A stretch of DNA of 41,834 bases, from the IMG/VR virus record IMGVR_UViG_3300024518_006055, positions 1 to 41,834 of that record. One strand, 5' to 3'. This DNA is from a virus. Below are positions 18,556 through 27,444 of the stretch, one piece after another; within the stretch, counting starts at the first letter, position 1, and every line of letters starts with the position of its first letter. The notes under the pieces were generated by a model. The model searched no databases, was not told the DNA's origin, and was given only the letters and a program-made list of their open reading frames with translations. The translations under genes and the position numbers were made by a program.

Positions 18556-19892
18556 TGGTTCAAGGAATCTCGAGCATCGGCTCACGGACGCTCGGCACCG
18601 GCACCAACACCGCCAACACGATTCTCGGGGCGCAGGGTATCGCCGAGTCTCGCAAGCGGCGCAAGAGCGACGACAAGAACGCTCGGGCGCAGCAGCTTCT
18701 AGCAATCGCAGGTCTCGTCGGTCAAGGTGTGACGACCGGTCTCGGTGCCTACGCCAAGATCTCCGAAGGCGCGAAGGACCGCGAGGGGCGTCTCGATGTC
18801 GAGCGTGAGCGCGGCAAGGAAGACCGTCTCACTGAAGTAGAGAAGCAGAAGACCATCGACGCGGGGCGGAAAGATCGTGTGCTCGACGACATCCGGGCCA
18901 GAACGTCGGCGAACAAGTTGGACGCTGCGTTTCGTGAGTGGCTCCTACGCAAAGCCACAATCGGGGAGATGAAGATCCCGGTTACTGAGAAGGCTCTCTT
19001 ACTGAAGGCAGCCGAGCAGAAGTACCAGCGAGCGGTCGACGATATCAACCAGCGAGCGGCTGAACTTGGCGAGGTCGGTGGCCTGCAAACGCCAACAGTT
19101 GAAGCCCCGTTCCCAACCGTCCCGCCGCCTGCTGCCGTCTCCCAGATCCCGCCGGAGATCGGTAGCCCTCCTGCGCCTACAGTCGAGAGCCTTCGCCAGG
19201 CTCTTGCCGATCGAAATGCTTTCAGACGTTCGCAGCCAGAACTCGACGACGTGGGGCACGAAGCAGCGGCCCTAGAACTCTTGCGGGAGCATCTTGTCAA
19301 TCTCGCTGCCCAAGAGGATGTCCCCCCTGCGCTACAGGACATTTTCTCAGATGACCCCAGGCAGCTCAGGACTGCTGACCCGCAGACGGCAGCGCTCACA
19401 ACGCTGAAGCTCATCATGCAGGCCGACCCCCAGGAGCGCCAGAGCCTCATTCAGGCGATCACTCAGCAGCGTGGCGGACAGTTCCCTGGTTCTACGGCCG
19501 GGCTCCCGGAATTCCTCACGAAGCATGATATGGGCCCTATCATGTACGCCCTCGGCAAGGGTCTCGGCGGCCGCCCGTCAGACTTGACGATGAGCGCTTC
19601 TGACCGAGTTGGCCTGCTGCTGAACTTGGCTGCGTCTGAGGCCGGGGTGCAGTACCCGAGACCTGGGCTCTACGGGCTGCTGCGTCAGGGACAGAAAGAA
19701 ACGCTTGGGCCATTCCCCCACCAGGGCACAGACCAGGAGCGTCTGCTGCACGGCTTGCGCATGGTCGAAGCGCTAACCGACGACGAGAGTGAGTTCCAGG
19801 GCCGGCTTGGGCGTGGGCTATCAAACTTCGGCAATCCGTCCATCACCCCTAGCCCCTTCGACGCTCTGAAGGAGCGTCTGCGCAGGCCGTAA
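18555..19892 (+). CDS. putative internal virion protein
   Basis: This 445-residue protein has a Gly/Ala-rich hydrophobic segment at about residues 47-65 (LLAIAGLVGQGVTTGLGAYA), a long charged helix (residues about 70-180), a Pro-rich linker (about 187-215, FPTVPPPAAVSQIPP) and a helical C-terminal half. The stop is 1 nt before the next start. The mix of membrane-prone segment and long helices fits proteins ejected with DNA. No catalytic motif is seen. Confidence 0.5.
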   Translation: MVQGISSIGSRTLGTGTNTANTILGAQGIAESRKRRKSDDKNARAQQLLAIAGLVGQGVTTGLGAYAKISEGAKDREGRLDVERERGKEDRLTEVEKQKTIDAGRKDRVLDDIRARTSANKLDAAFREWLLRKATIGEMKIPVTEKALLLKAAEQKYQRAVDDINQRAAELGEVGGLQTPTVEAPFPTVPPPAAVSQIPPEIGSPPAPTVESLRQALADRNAFRRSQPELDDVGHEAAALELLREHLVNLAAQEDVPPALQDIFSDDPRQLRTADPQTAALTTLKLIMQADPQERQSLIQAITQQRGGQFPGSTAGLPEFLTKHDMGPIMYALGKGLGGRPSDLTMSASDRVGLLLNLAASEAGVQYPRPGLYGLLRQGQKETLGPFPHQGTDQERLLHGLRMVEALTDDESEFQGRLGRGLSNFGNPSITPSPFDALKERLRRP

Positions 19893-19893
19893 C

Positions 19894-22800
19894 ATGGCGA
19901 TCTCTCCGGAAGCCACCCGCAAAATCCTGCTCGGGAACGACAGTTTGGGGGCGTTTGAGGAGGCTATCTCAGGCGCTGCCAAGGCGGCGCCCGGAACGGT
20001 GAAATCTCCCCCTGGGGTGCTCTCCCGCATCGGCCGCTTCATAGACACTCCAGGGCGAGCTGTGAGGACAGCGCTCACTGGGAGAAAGGACGCTACAGGG
20101 CATGACGTCCTCGAAAAGCTCTTCGGCATCCGCAACAAGGAGGGCAAGTTCGACGTCACCGACATACTTGCCTTCGCCGCCGAAGTCGGCCTCGACCCCC
20201 TGAACCTCCTCGTCGGTGTCGGCTCGCTGACCAAGGCCGGGAAGCTCGCCAAGGCCTTCGGCACGGTCGCCCACCAGCGCAAGGCGGTGCAGAACGCCCT
20301 GAGGGACGCCAAGGCGATCGGCGATGTCGCTCGGGTCGCCCGCGAGACCGACACGCTGGCGCAGATCACCAAGCGGGGCGAGGATCTCGGCCGGCAACTC
20401 GACAAGATGGGTGCCTCTAGGGAACTAGCCAAGGGAGCCTCCGCTCAGGCCAAGGAGTCAGTAGCCCAGCGCCAGGCCATCCGCTTCGGCATCCCCTTCA
20501 CCGACATCGGCATCGGTGCACGCGGCGCCCCGGTCCTCGGCGCGTTGGGGAAGGCCGGCAAGGCGCTCGCGGAGACGGGCCCCGGCAAGGGCTTGCGCGC
20601 TCTCTTCAACCCCGACACGTTCCGTCTCGCCGACGGCACGCTGGTCAACCGCAGTGAAGGTCTCGCAGCTCACCTCGCCCACGGCCGTGGTGAGCGCATC
20701 GGCTCGCTGCAGCGTCAGCCCGAGACTGTGGAGCAACTCACTGAACTGCTCGGCAAGGCCGACGTCGGACCTGAGGACTTCCAGGACCTCAAGGGCGCGC
20801 GGGAGGTGAAGACTAGCCCCGAGCTTGCAGAGACCGCCCGGCGTCTCCAAGGACAGGTCAGCCAGCAACCACTCGCTGTCGGCACCTTCGTGCGCTCCGC
20901 GGACCGCGGTAACTGGGGCACCATCCTGGAGCTCGACGAGAACATCGCTCTCGTGCAGTTCATCGGCCCCGACGGCGCGAGGGTCCAGAAGGAGATCCCG
21001 CTCTCGGAGTTGCGTCGTGGCTCCCGAGAGGGTCAGGCCTTGCAGAAGGTCGAGCACGCCCTCGACCCTGAAACGGCCCTGACACGGGCGGACGCTCGTC
21101 TGGAGTCAGCGAACAAGGCGCTCGAGAGATCAGAGAAGAGTCTCGAGAAGGCAAAGCTGGCGCCCCATAGCGCCAAGTCTGGGGAAGCCATCACTCGCGC
21201 GGACAAGCGTGTCGCGAAGGCGACCGCAGCCGTGGAGCGTGCCGAGAAGGCCAAGAAGGTTCTCAACAATCTGCTCGCCCACCAGTCTGCCGGCTTGGAG
21301 GCGCGAGCGGAGCCCGCCATGGGTCGGCTGGTCGCCTACCTCAAGGGGCAGACCACCCAACTGCGCGGCCTCGAGGTCGCCGCCGGAGCACGAGCGTCCT
21401 CCAGCGCGCTGCGCGACGGCCTGATCCACTACATGGAGCGTACCCTCAGCCCCGAAGCAGCGCAGTTCCTGGCGGAGAACCGCGAGGGCCGCGACTTCAT
21501 GGCCAAGCTCGTGAAGGATCTCTCGACCAAGGGTCCGTCCCAGATCGCTCGCCAGGACAACCTCTTCGACGAGTTCACCGCCGCGATCGACGAGTTCTTC
21601 CAGAAGGAGCGCGGGCTCAAGGGCCCGTGGTTCGAGGCTAACCCCGCTGTCTCGCTCGCGGCGCGCAAGGTCGAGTCGGAGATGGTCATCACCAACGCCT
21701 CCACGGCGCAGGGGATCGCACGAGAGTTCGCCAAGCACCCCTCGGAGCTCGGCCCCCTCGGCGGTGTGCCGGTCGAGGAGTTCCTGCAGAAGGCACCGGT
21801 CCACCGGCTGGCGCAAGAGGGTATCGACCTCGGCGGCACCGAGGCGGCGACCCGTGCCGCGCTGGCACAGACGGATCTCGGGGGGAAGCTGATCCCGACG
21901 GAGATCGCCGAGGAGGCCTACGAGGCCTTCAAGCGCATGACCGCGCCGGAGGAGATCACGCGCTTCTTCAAGGGCTGGGAGAAGATCACCGGGCTGATCA
22001 AGGGCTCGATCACGCTGCCCTTCCCGGCCTTCCACGTTCGCAACCTCTTCAGCGACTCGATCCTCTCGTGGGTCTCCGGCGCCTTCGACTTCCGCAACGT
22101 CGGCCGTGCCCTGCGTGTCGCCACCGGGAAGGACCAGGAAACCCTGGCGCTGCTCGAGCGCTCGGGAGCGATCTCCGGGACCCACGTACGCCAGATCAAG
22201 CAGCAGTCGCTCGGCGCTGGGCGAGGAGCCGACGCCGCAGACGTCACGTCCACGCTGCTCGGGCCGACCGCCAAGGCGCGCGGCGAGAAGTTCCTGGGCA
22301 AGGCGAAGGAGGGCTTCAAGAAGGGCTTCGGAAAGTTCGCCGGATTCAGTGAGACCTTCAGTCGTGCGCAGCACTTCTTCACCCGTAAGGCGCAGGGCTG
22401 GACCGACGCCGAAGCTGCCGCCGACATCTCCAAGGTGCTTTTCGATTACGGAAAAATCACCAAGGCTGAGAGGGGAATTTCATCGACGATTCTCTTCTAC
22501 ACCTGGACGAGGAAGGTCATCCCCTCGATCTTCAGGAACTACCTCGAGAACCCCCGGAAGATGGCGCTGCTGACACGCGCCACCGTGCAGCCTACGGCGC
22601 AGCGAGAGGAGATCGCGCTCCCGAGCTTCATCCGTGAGAGCTCGGCGATCCCCGCTGACGCACTCGCCGCGGAGGGCGAGAAGGGATTCATTACCGGCAT
22701 CGGCTCGCCGCTGGAGGAACTGCAGAAGTTCGACCCGACGACGTCGACCGGCGGACTCTCTGGTGCCGTCGGCCAGATCCTGCGGAAGATCGGCACGCAA

Positions 22801-23421
22801 CTCAACCCGCTGCTGAAGTTCCCCGCAGAGCTCGCCACCGGTAAAGACCTCTTCCTCAACAAGGACATCGTCGACCTCAACAAGGTGCCCACCGCGGGGC
22901 GCGTGATCCCCGGGCTCAGAGAGATCATCGGCGCGCAGGAGCAGGAGCTCCCCGGCGGTGGCGTGCGCCACGTCGGCGACCCCTTCAAGCTCCACGCTCT
23001 GCGTCAAGCGCCGTGGTCGCGTGCGCTGAAGACGCTCGGGCAACTCATAGACATCGGCGGTGAGGCGATCGGCAAGGACCCCGACCCGCGCAAGAGCTGG
23101 GGCCAGCAGCTGGCTATCGTGCTCACCGGTCTCAGGGCCGCGTCACTCGACGAGGTCGACCTCGCTCGTGCGGAAGAAGGCCAACTGCGCGACGAGGCGC
23201 TCGGCATGATCCGCCAGGGGAAGGTCGGTCGCTTCGACACCTTCTTCGCCACCGACAAGGACCGCACGCAGTTTAAGACTGGGCTCTCGAAACTCGAGCA
23301 GCAACTCATGGGAGCGCTCGAGGAGTCAGAAGGCGAGGTCTTCCTCAAGCAACTGCGTGCAAGCTCGGAGCGTCGCCGTACGCTCTTCGGTGAGGCCGAG
23401 GCCCAGAAGCAGGCGCGATGA
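19894..23421 (+). CDS. large internal virion / polyvalent-type protein
   Basis: This 1175-residue protein is the largest in the window. A small SH3/KOW-like element occurs at about residues 330-375 (GNWGTILELDENIALVQFIG), followed by a charged coiled region (about 390-470). The region at about 690-880 carries motifs common in large polyvalent or ejection proteins: LPFPAFHVRNLFSDSIL and KVLFDYGKITKAERGIS followed by LFYTWTRKVIPSIFRN. The C-terminus is helical. Its place as the last late gene suggests an ejected internal protein. No lytic transglycosylase motif was found by eye. Confidence 0.6.
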   Translation: MAISPEATRKILLGNDSLGAFEEAISGAAKAAPGTVKSPPGVLSRIGRFIDTPGRAVRTALTGRKDATGHDVLEKLFGIRNKEGKFDVTDILAFAAEVGLDPLNLLVGVGSLTKAGKLAKAFGTVAHQRKAVQNALRDAKAIGDVARVARETDTLAQITKRGEDLGRQLDKMGASRELAKGASAQAKESVAQRQAIRFGIPFTDIGIGARGAPVLGALGKAGKALAETGPGKGLRALFNPDTFRLADGTLVNRSEGLAAHLAHGRGERIGSLQRQPETVEQLTELLGKADVGPEDFQDLKGAREVKTSPELAETARRLQGQVSQQPLAVGTFVRSADRGNWGTILELDENIALVQFIGPDGARVQKEIPLSELRRGSREGQALQKVEHALDPETALTRADARLESANKALERSEKSLEKAKLAPHSAKSGEAITRADKRVAKATAAVERAEKAKKVLNNLLAHQSAGLEARAEPAMGRLVAYLKGQTTQLRGLEVAAGARASSSALRDGLIHYMERTLSPEAAQFLAENREGRDFMAKLVKDLSTKGPSQIARQDNLFDEFTAAIDEFFQKERGLKGPWFEANPAVSLAARKVESEMVITNASTAQGIAREFAKHPSELGPLGGVPVEEFLQKAPVHRLAQEGIDLGGTEAATRAALAQTDLGGKLIPTEIAEEAYEAFKRMTAPEEITRFFKGWEKITGLIKGSITLPFPAFHVRNLFSDSILSWVSGAFDFRNVGRALRVATGKDQETLALLERSGAISGTHVRQIKQQSLGAGRGADAADVTSTLLGPTAKARGEKFLGKAKEGFKKGFGKFAGFSETFSRAQHFFTRKAQGWTDAEAAADISKVLFDYGKITKAERGISSTILFYTWTRKVIPSIFRNYLENPRKMALLTRATVQPTAQREEIALPSFIRESSAIPADALAAEGEKGFITGIGSPLEELQKFDPTTSTGGLSGAVGQILRKIGTQLNPLLKFPAELATGKDLFLNKDIVDLNKVPTAGRVIPGLREIIGAQEQELPGGGVRHVGDPFKLHALRQAPWSRALKTLGQLIDIGGEAIGKDPDPRKSWGQQLAIVLTGLRAASLDEVDLARAEEGQLRDEALGMIRQGKVGRFDTFFATDKDRTQFKTGLSKLEQQLMGALEESEGEVFLKQLRASSERRRTLFGEAEAQKQAR

Positions 23422-23450
23422 AAAAAGGCGGAGCCCTCCGACTCCGCCTT
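23421..23450 (-). terminator. leftward intrinsic terminator
   Basis: A 9-bp stem AAGGCGGAG (23425-23433) / CTCCGCCTT (23442-23450) with an 8-nt loop is preceded on the + strand by A6 (23421-23426). In a leftward transcript the hairpin is therefore followed by U6, the classical form. It closes the leftward recombination operon; on the + strand there is no T-run, so late transcripts may read further or use the hairpin only for 3' protection. Confidence 0.85.
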
Positions 23451-23477
23451 CACGCTCTACACTTCGAACACCCGCGA

Positions 23478-24431
23478 TCAAGACGGTTGCTCGATATGTG
23501 TGATCTTCGTGGTTGTTCGACCACCGCCTTTCTTGATCTCGAGTAGCCAGTCGCCGACGACCAGCTTGGTGTCGTCCTGAGCTTTCGCCCACTCTTTGAT
23601 ACGCTTGTCGGCTTTTGCGAAGACTTTGTGCTCAGGCTGCGAGCACTCGCGGGCCATGAGCAGCCCGGCGATCTCCTCAACCTCGATGAACTTGATCGGT
23701 GGCTCACCCACCCTCGCAGGCAGGCACGACCCGAGGTGCTCACAGCGCCCGCAGACGTCCTCGTCCCACGGGATACGATCGGGCGGCTCGTCGCACTCGA
23801 CCGCCAGGTTGATATCCTCGGCGCGACGGATCAGTTCCTCGCCGAGATCGTAGTCCAACTCGATGACGACCTGCGCGAGCTCCCCGGTCTGCTTGTTCTT
23901 GCAGAGCAGACAGCCGACTGGGCTCGCCTTCATGAGCATATATAGAACGAGCTGGCCGCAGTACTTCTTGAGCCAACTCTTCGAGCCGAAGGCCTCCTCG
24001 ACTTCCGCCCACTCGTAGCTCGCCGCCCCGCGCTTGAAGATGCCCTGCCAGATGTTGCCGCTCATGCTTTTGACGTCGACCGGGAAGGCTTCGACCGGCG
24101 CACCCGCTTCGCTCTCGGTGCAGACCATGGCGTCAACGTGGCCGGTGATCTGGTACTCGGGCCACTCGAGAGAGACCTGCTGCTCTATCACCTGGAACCC
24201 GGCGTCTTCAAGGTCGCGGAGTACCTGGCGCTCGTGGAGATCTCCTTCCTGGAAGATCAGCTTCAGGGTATCGTTGGGCTCGGCCGCGGCGCTCCACGCA
24301 GTGCGTGCATAAAACAGAGATCTTGAGCAGTCGTGTCCCAGCGCGCTCGCCCGGTTCGACCGGCACGGAAATTTCTTGTACCGGGCGAGGCGTGCCTTTT
24401 GAACCGCGCCGGCGATGTCGGGGACCTTCAT
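23478..24431 (-). CDS. Cas4/RecB-type nuclease with four-Cys cluster
   Basis: This 317-residue PD-(D/E)XK nuclease has GHVDAMV (Asp near 100), PVDVKSM (Asp 119, Lys 121) and a QLVLY motif (Gln 160, Tyr 164), the order seen in RecB/Cas4 nucleases. One Cys near residue 35 and the cluster C227xxC230xxxxxC236 suggest an iron-sulphur cluster as in Cas4 and AddB. In phages such exonucleases resect DNA for annealing. It is the last gene of the leftward operon, coupled (ATGA) to a 53-aa gene and then an annealing-type protein. Confidence 0.8.
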   Translation of the reverse strand: MKVPDIAGAVQKARLARYKKFPCRSNRASALGHDCSRSLFYARTAWSAAAEPNDTLKLIFQEGDLHERQVLRDLEDAGFQVIEQQVSLEWPEYQITGHVDAMVCTESEAGAPVEAFPVDVKSMSGNIWQGIFKRGAASYEWAEVEEAFGSKSWLKKYCGQLVLYMLMKASPVGCLLCKNKQTGELAQVVIELDYDLGEELIRRAEDINLAVECDEPPDRIPWDEDVCGRCEHLGSCLPARVGEPPIKFIEVEEIAGLLMARECSQPEHKVFAKADKRIKEWAKAQDDTKLVVGDWLLEIKKGGGRTTTKITHIEQPS

Positions 24432-24589
24432 GCGAGAAGCCTATTCAACTCGACTTGGGCGGTACCCTCACGAGTGGCAGCGCCCAGGCCGTCTATCAGT
24501 TGGACGACGACGCTAGCGCAGAAGCCTTCTGACTCCCCCGTCGTTGGGGCGATGTCGATCTGCCGCAGGACACAGAGCTCTTCGCTCAC
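24428..24589 (-). CDS. 53-aa protein between annealing protein and nuclease
   Basis: A short leftward frame starts at GTG 24589, which overlaps the upstream stop as GTGA, and ends at TGA 24428-24430, which overlaps the nuclease start as ATGA. Both junctions match the tight coupling used throughout the genome. It encodes a small protein with an EELCVLRQIDIAP start and an SVVVQLIDGLGAAT helix. It may be a partner of either recombination protein. No family is recognised. Confidence 0.65.
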   Translation of the reverse strand: MSEELCVLRQIDIAPTTGESEGFCASVVVQLIDGLGAATREGTAQVELNRLLA

Positions 24590-25635
24590 GCTCCACCCCC
24601 CTTCGCCTTGCGGTCGTCGGCGAGGAACTCGCGCACCCTCTCCAGCACCTTCTTGCGCCGGAAGGCGTGGCCCGAGCGGATACGGTTGAGGTCGCGCGTG
24701 GCTCCGACCATCTGCCCGTCCTTCTCGAACTCGGTCGCCGTCTCGAGCCAAGCGTAGGCGCCCTGCTCGTTGCCACCAGCGAGTTCCTGACAGGCGGACC
24801 AGATCTCCGCGACGGCGTCGTCGGCGCTGGGCTCCGGGTCCGGGGCTCTGGCGCTGGGGAACTCCTCCTGTACCCAGTCGGGCGGTGGGGCCGCTGCCGG
24901 GTTCAGTATCTCTCTCACCGCCGCCGTGCCTTCGACGTCGCTCGGTTCTGGCTTGAAGGGGTGAGGCGGGGCCTGCTGCGGGGGGCCTTCCGTCATCCGC
25001 ACGCCACCTTCGATCGGCTTCGACTGCAGATGCGCAGGCGCTCCGCGCTCCTCGTAGCGCTGGGGTGCAGGTCTCGGGGCTGGCTTGGGCTTCTCGTACT
25101 TCACCTCGTGGACTGGCCCGTCGAGTTGCCGCGGGTCGATGCCATCGATCCCGAGGATCGCCTTCGTCGCTCGGTTGTAGGCCTTGGTGACCGCCTTCAT
25201 CTCGACGGACGGCAGGTCGATCTCCGACAGCGGCAGACGCATACCGCCCTTCATGCTGAAGAACTTGTCGTTCGTGTTGCTGACGCCCTTCTCCCCGACC
25301 TCACGCCCCTTGTACTTGGCGGTGACGGTCGCGGTGTAGGTGATAACCTCCTGGCCGTCGATGAAGCTCGTCACCGCCTCGGTCACCGGCTCGCTGAAGG
25401 AGACACCGAAGAGCGTGGCCACCTTCTGGGTGCCGCTCTTCTTCAGGTACATCTTCCCGCCGAGCTTCTCCCAGTCGTTGCGGTTGGTGACGCTGAGTGC
25501 GAGTTGGGTCGAGCGCCTGACGAGGTCCACCGCCGCCTCGACCACGGCGAGATCAGCTGCGGTGATCACGAGTTCCATGGGTGCCTGCGGCACGATCTCG
25601 GTTGACTCTACCCGTACCAGTTCCTGTTCGCTCAT
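24586..25635 (-). CDS. single-strand annealing-like recombination protein
   Basis: This encodes 349 residues with AAAGGAGG upstream of the ATG. Residues about 30-170 form a compact domain with LVRRSTQLALSVTNRNDWE, an FGVSFSEPVTE strand, TYTATVTAKYKGREVGE, and VEMKAVTKAYNRATKAILG, a C-terminal helix pattern like that of RecT/Erf/Rad52-type phage annealing proteins. Residues about 180-265 are a Pro-rich linker and the last 80 form a separate helical domain. Being in an operon with a RecB-like exonuclease supports a two-component recombination system. The exact annealing family is unsure. Confidence 0.6.
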   Translation of the reverse strand: MSEQELVRVESTEIVPQAPMELVITAADLAVVEAAVDLVRRSTQLALSVTNRNDWEKLGGKMYLKKSGTQKVATLFGVSFSEPVTEAVTSFIDGQEVITYTATVTAKYKGREVGEKGVSNTNDKFFSMKGGMRLPLSEIDLPSVEMKAVTKAYNRATKAILGIDGIDPRQLDGPVHEVKYEKPKPAPRPAPQRYEERGAPAHLQSKPIEGGVRMTEGPPQQAPPHPFKPEPSDVEGTAAVREILNPAAAPPPDWVQEEFPSARAPDPEPSADDAVAEIWSACQELAGGNEQGAYAWLETATEFEKDGQMVGATRDLNRIRSGHAFRRKKVLERVREFLADDRKAKGGGA

Positions 25636-25763
25636 GAGGCCTCCTTTGTGAGAAAAATGGCCGCCCCCTCTCCCGGTAGGCGGCCCAGCAGCGTACCACC
25701 ACGTATGTTCTCTTCACCCTTCGCCAAGGGCTCCGCGGCTACTGGTGTTTTTACTTGCGGCAT
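25632..25763 (-). CDS. possible 43-aa leader gene of the recombination operon
   Basis: A short leftward frame from ATG 25763 ends at TGA 25632-25634, overlapping the next start (ATGA). It encodes MPQVKTPVAAEPLAKGEEN-type sequence with no motif. No clear Shine-Dalgarno precedes its ATG, and the AAAGGAGG near its end serves the next gene. It could be a real coupled gene or just leader RNA. Confidence 0.35.
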   Translation of the reverse strand: MPQVKTPVAAEPLAKGEENIRGGTLLGRLPGEGAAIFLTKEAS

Positions 25764-25795
25764 CGTAGTCGATCGGGTTTGATAGCACCAGAGTT

Positions 25796-25815
25796 TTAAT
25801 GAAAGGTTAATGAAA
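25796..25815. promoter_or_regulatory. tandem 11-bp operator-like repeats, TTAATGAAA
   Basis: TTAATGAAA occurs at 25796-25804 and again at 25807-25815, exactly 11 bp apart (one helical turn). The pair lies between the leftward recombination operon and the rightward ribbon-helix-helix gene, where a divergent control region is expected. A closely related tandem pair (TTCATGAAG) occurs at 28148. I see no confident -35/-10 pair beside it. Confidence 0.6.
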
Positions 25816-25819
25816 AACA

Positions 25820-25978
25820 ATGCCCGACACAAAACGACCAGATCCGGTACCCTTCGCCTCGCAGCTCCCGAAGAGCACGAAGCGGCGCCTCAAGTCTACC
25901 GCGATCAAGAACCGATTGAAAATATGGCAGGCTCTCGACGACGCGGTCAACGAGTACTGCGACAAGATGAAGACATAA
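25820..25978 (+). CDS. ribbon-helix-helix regulator, 52 aa
   Basis: A frame from ATG 25820 to TAA 25976-25978 encodes a basic N-terminus followed by PFASQLPKSTKRRLKSTAIK and a helix DDAVNEYCDK. This matches the ribbon-helix-helix pattern (beta strand with QLP, then RRLK helix, then second helix ending EY.DK) of Arc/ParG-like regulators. These bind as dimers to tandem short repeats one helical turn apart, such as those ending 5 nt before this gene. Autoregulation and control of the divergent recombination operon are inferred. Confidence 0.65.
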   Translation: MPDTKRPDPVPFASQLPKSTKRRLKSTAIKNRLKIWQALDDAVNEYCDKMKT

Positions 25979-26156
25979 CACCTTCCTTCCTGCGGCCCAG
26001 GCGAGCTGACCTTCCTCTGTCTGTGTGTTCAACCGCGATTCAGGTCAGCAATCCTCAACCAGACCCAAACGCAGGCGGGACGGCTCCTGCTGCCCCATAT
26101 CGGGAGCCCACTCTTCCCGCCTTCCGCCTGGGCCGTCCTTCCCTTATCATGAAGCC

Positions 26157-26702
26157 ATGCGCTGGCTTGCCCTCGCACTGCTGCTCACTTCCTGCAGCGG
26201 CTACGACCGCTACTCGTCAACCTCTGTCGGCGCAGTCTCTGACGGCGAGCTCCTCACCGACACGCGAGTGGGCGCCTACCTCCGCACCGAAGTCGTAGAC
26301 CCAGGGATCGCGATCGATGTCACACACGGGCTGCTGGACGAAGCGACTGAGACTACCGCCACCCCCATGCTGCTCCTACGGTATCGGTTTCGAACCGTCG
26401 AGTACCTCTCAGCATACGTGGGAGCGGGACCCGTTCTTGCACATGCTTCAGGACTCAGTGACAGCGAAGCAGGGCTCGGCGTGGACGTTCGTACAGGAGT
26501 GGCCTACTACTGGGGCGACGTCCTTGGTCAGCCCGCGGCGCTCTTCGTCGAAGCCCGACTGCTCTACCGAGACTTGACGCTCGAGAGAGACGCCGTGATG
26601 GGCATGGACGAGCACTGCCGGCCCATTGTGATACGAGAAGGTGAACGTGAAGATCTCAGTGGCGAGATCGCTTTTCTCATCGGCATCACCGTAGGGTTGT
26701 AG
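26157..26702 (+). CDS. lipoprotein with outer-membrane beta-barrel-like body
   Basis: This encodes 181 residues from ATG 26157, chosen because it gives a clean lipoprotein signal (MRWLALALLLTSC, lipid Cys near residue 13). The mature part has alternating strands with glycine-rich turns: RVGAYLRTEVVDPGIAIDV, MLLLRYRFRTVEYLSAYVG, AGLGVDVRTGVAYYWG, LFVEARLLYRDLTL and a final FLIGITVGL. This is the look of a small outer-membrane barrel. Phage envelope proteins of this sort can block superinfection or alter the host surface; the role here is not shown. Confidence 0.55.
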   Translation: MRWLALALLLTSCSGYDRYSSTSVGAVSDGELLTDTRVGAYLRTEVVDPGIAIDVTHGLLDEATETTATPMLLLRYRFRTVEYLSAYVGAGPVLAHASGLSDSEAGLGVDVRTGVAYYWGDVLGQPAALFVEARLLYRDLTLERDAVMGMDEHCRPIVIREGEREDLSGEIAFLIGITVGL

Positions 26703-26704
26703 CT

Positions 26705-27133
26705 ATGAACAAGAAAGAATGGATGGGCGTGGGCCAGCAGATCGGCTGGTGGGTCTTTGCTGCGGTAGTTGTGTTCGTTGGGGTGTCGCTGCTCACGGGC
26801 TGCACGGCAATCGCGACCATGGGAGAGAAGCTCGAAGTCTCCCGCCAACTCGCGGACTTCAAAGCTGCCACCGACGAGAAGGCAGAACTCAAGGCCGAGG
26901 AGACCGCCAAGCGGCTCGTCAAGGAACTTGTTGACGACATGCCGGCCAAGGTTAAGACGGAAGTGACGTCGCTCGGGATCACTGAGCCGCTGATCGAGCA
27001 CATGAACGACCAGCACGAGTCCGAGGGCGACATACCTTGGGAGAACCGAGGCGAGCAGGGGGTTATCCTTGCCATGGTCCTTGATCGGCTCAATGAGCGC
27101 CGAAAGAAGAAGAAGGCCGAAGCCTCAGGCTAG
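26705..27133 (+). CDS. lipoprotein with helical periplasmic domain
   Basis: This 142-residue protein has a signal ending in a lipobox (VSLLTGC, Cys near residue 33), preceded by a hydrophobic WWVFAAVVVFVGV core. The mature part is helical and charged (EKLEVSRQLADFKAATDEKAELKAEETAKRL) with a very basic end (RLNERRKKKKAEASG). It starts 2 nt after the previous gene. An outer spanin or other envelope-spanning lysis or exclusion role is possible, though it is longer than usual outer spanins. Confidence 0.5.
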   Translation: MNKKEWMGVGQQIGWWVFAAVVVFVGVSLLTGCTAIATMGEKLEVSRQLADFKAATDEKAELKAEETAKRLVKELVDDMPAKVKTEVTSLGITEPLIEHMNDQHESEGDIPWENRGEQGVILAMVLDRLNERRKKKKAEASG

Positions 27134-27444
27134 GCTGACATCTTCCCCCAGACCCAAGCGCCGATCGCGGCTGCCACGCCGAGAGTCAGCGCGGACAGCA
27201 TTGCCATGAGCCGCCTGAGCACTCGGTCGTGTTGCCGCACCTTCACGCGCAGGCCGTCCTTCTCATCGTCGCCAGACAACTCGTGGCGCAGATCGCGAAC
27301 GTTTCGGGCCAGAGTGTCGACGAGTTCGCTCAGGCGTTTGATTTCGTTTTGTAGCTCAGAGTTCTTGTTCGCCGCCACGAACTCCCGTTGTTGCTGTGCC
27401 AAAGCTTCTTCTATCGCCTTTTCAGCCGGACTTGGTTCTGTCAT
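27130..27444 (-). CDS. coiled-coil protein with C-terminal membrane anchor
   Basis: This 104-residue protein runs convergent to the lipoprotein gene, with a 4-bp overlap at the stops. Residues 1-75 form a charged helix (SELQNEIKRLSELVDTLARNV, RVKVRQHDRVLRRLM) and residues about 80-100 a single membrane helix (LSALTLGVAAAIGAWVWG). The layout is like XhlA/hemolysin-type phage membrane proteins that accompany holins. AAGGAC precedes the ATG. Function is inferred only from topology. Confidence 0.55.
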   Translation of the reverse strand: MTEPSPAEKAIEEALAQQQREFVAANKNSELQNEIKRLSELVDTLARNVRDLRHELSGDDEKDGLRVKVRQHDRVLRRLMAMLSALTLGVAAAIGAWVWGKMSA

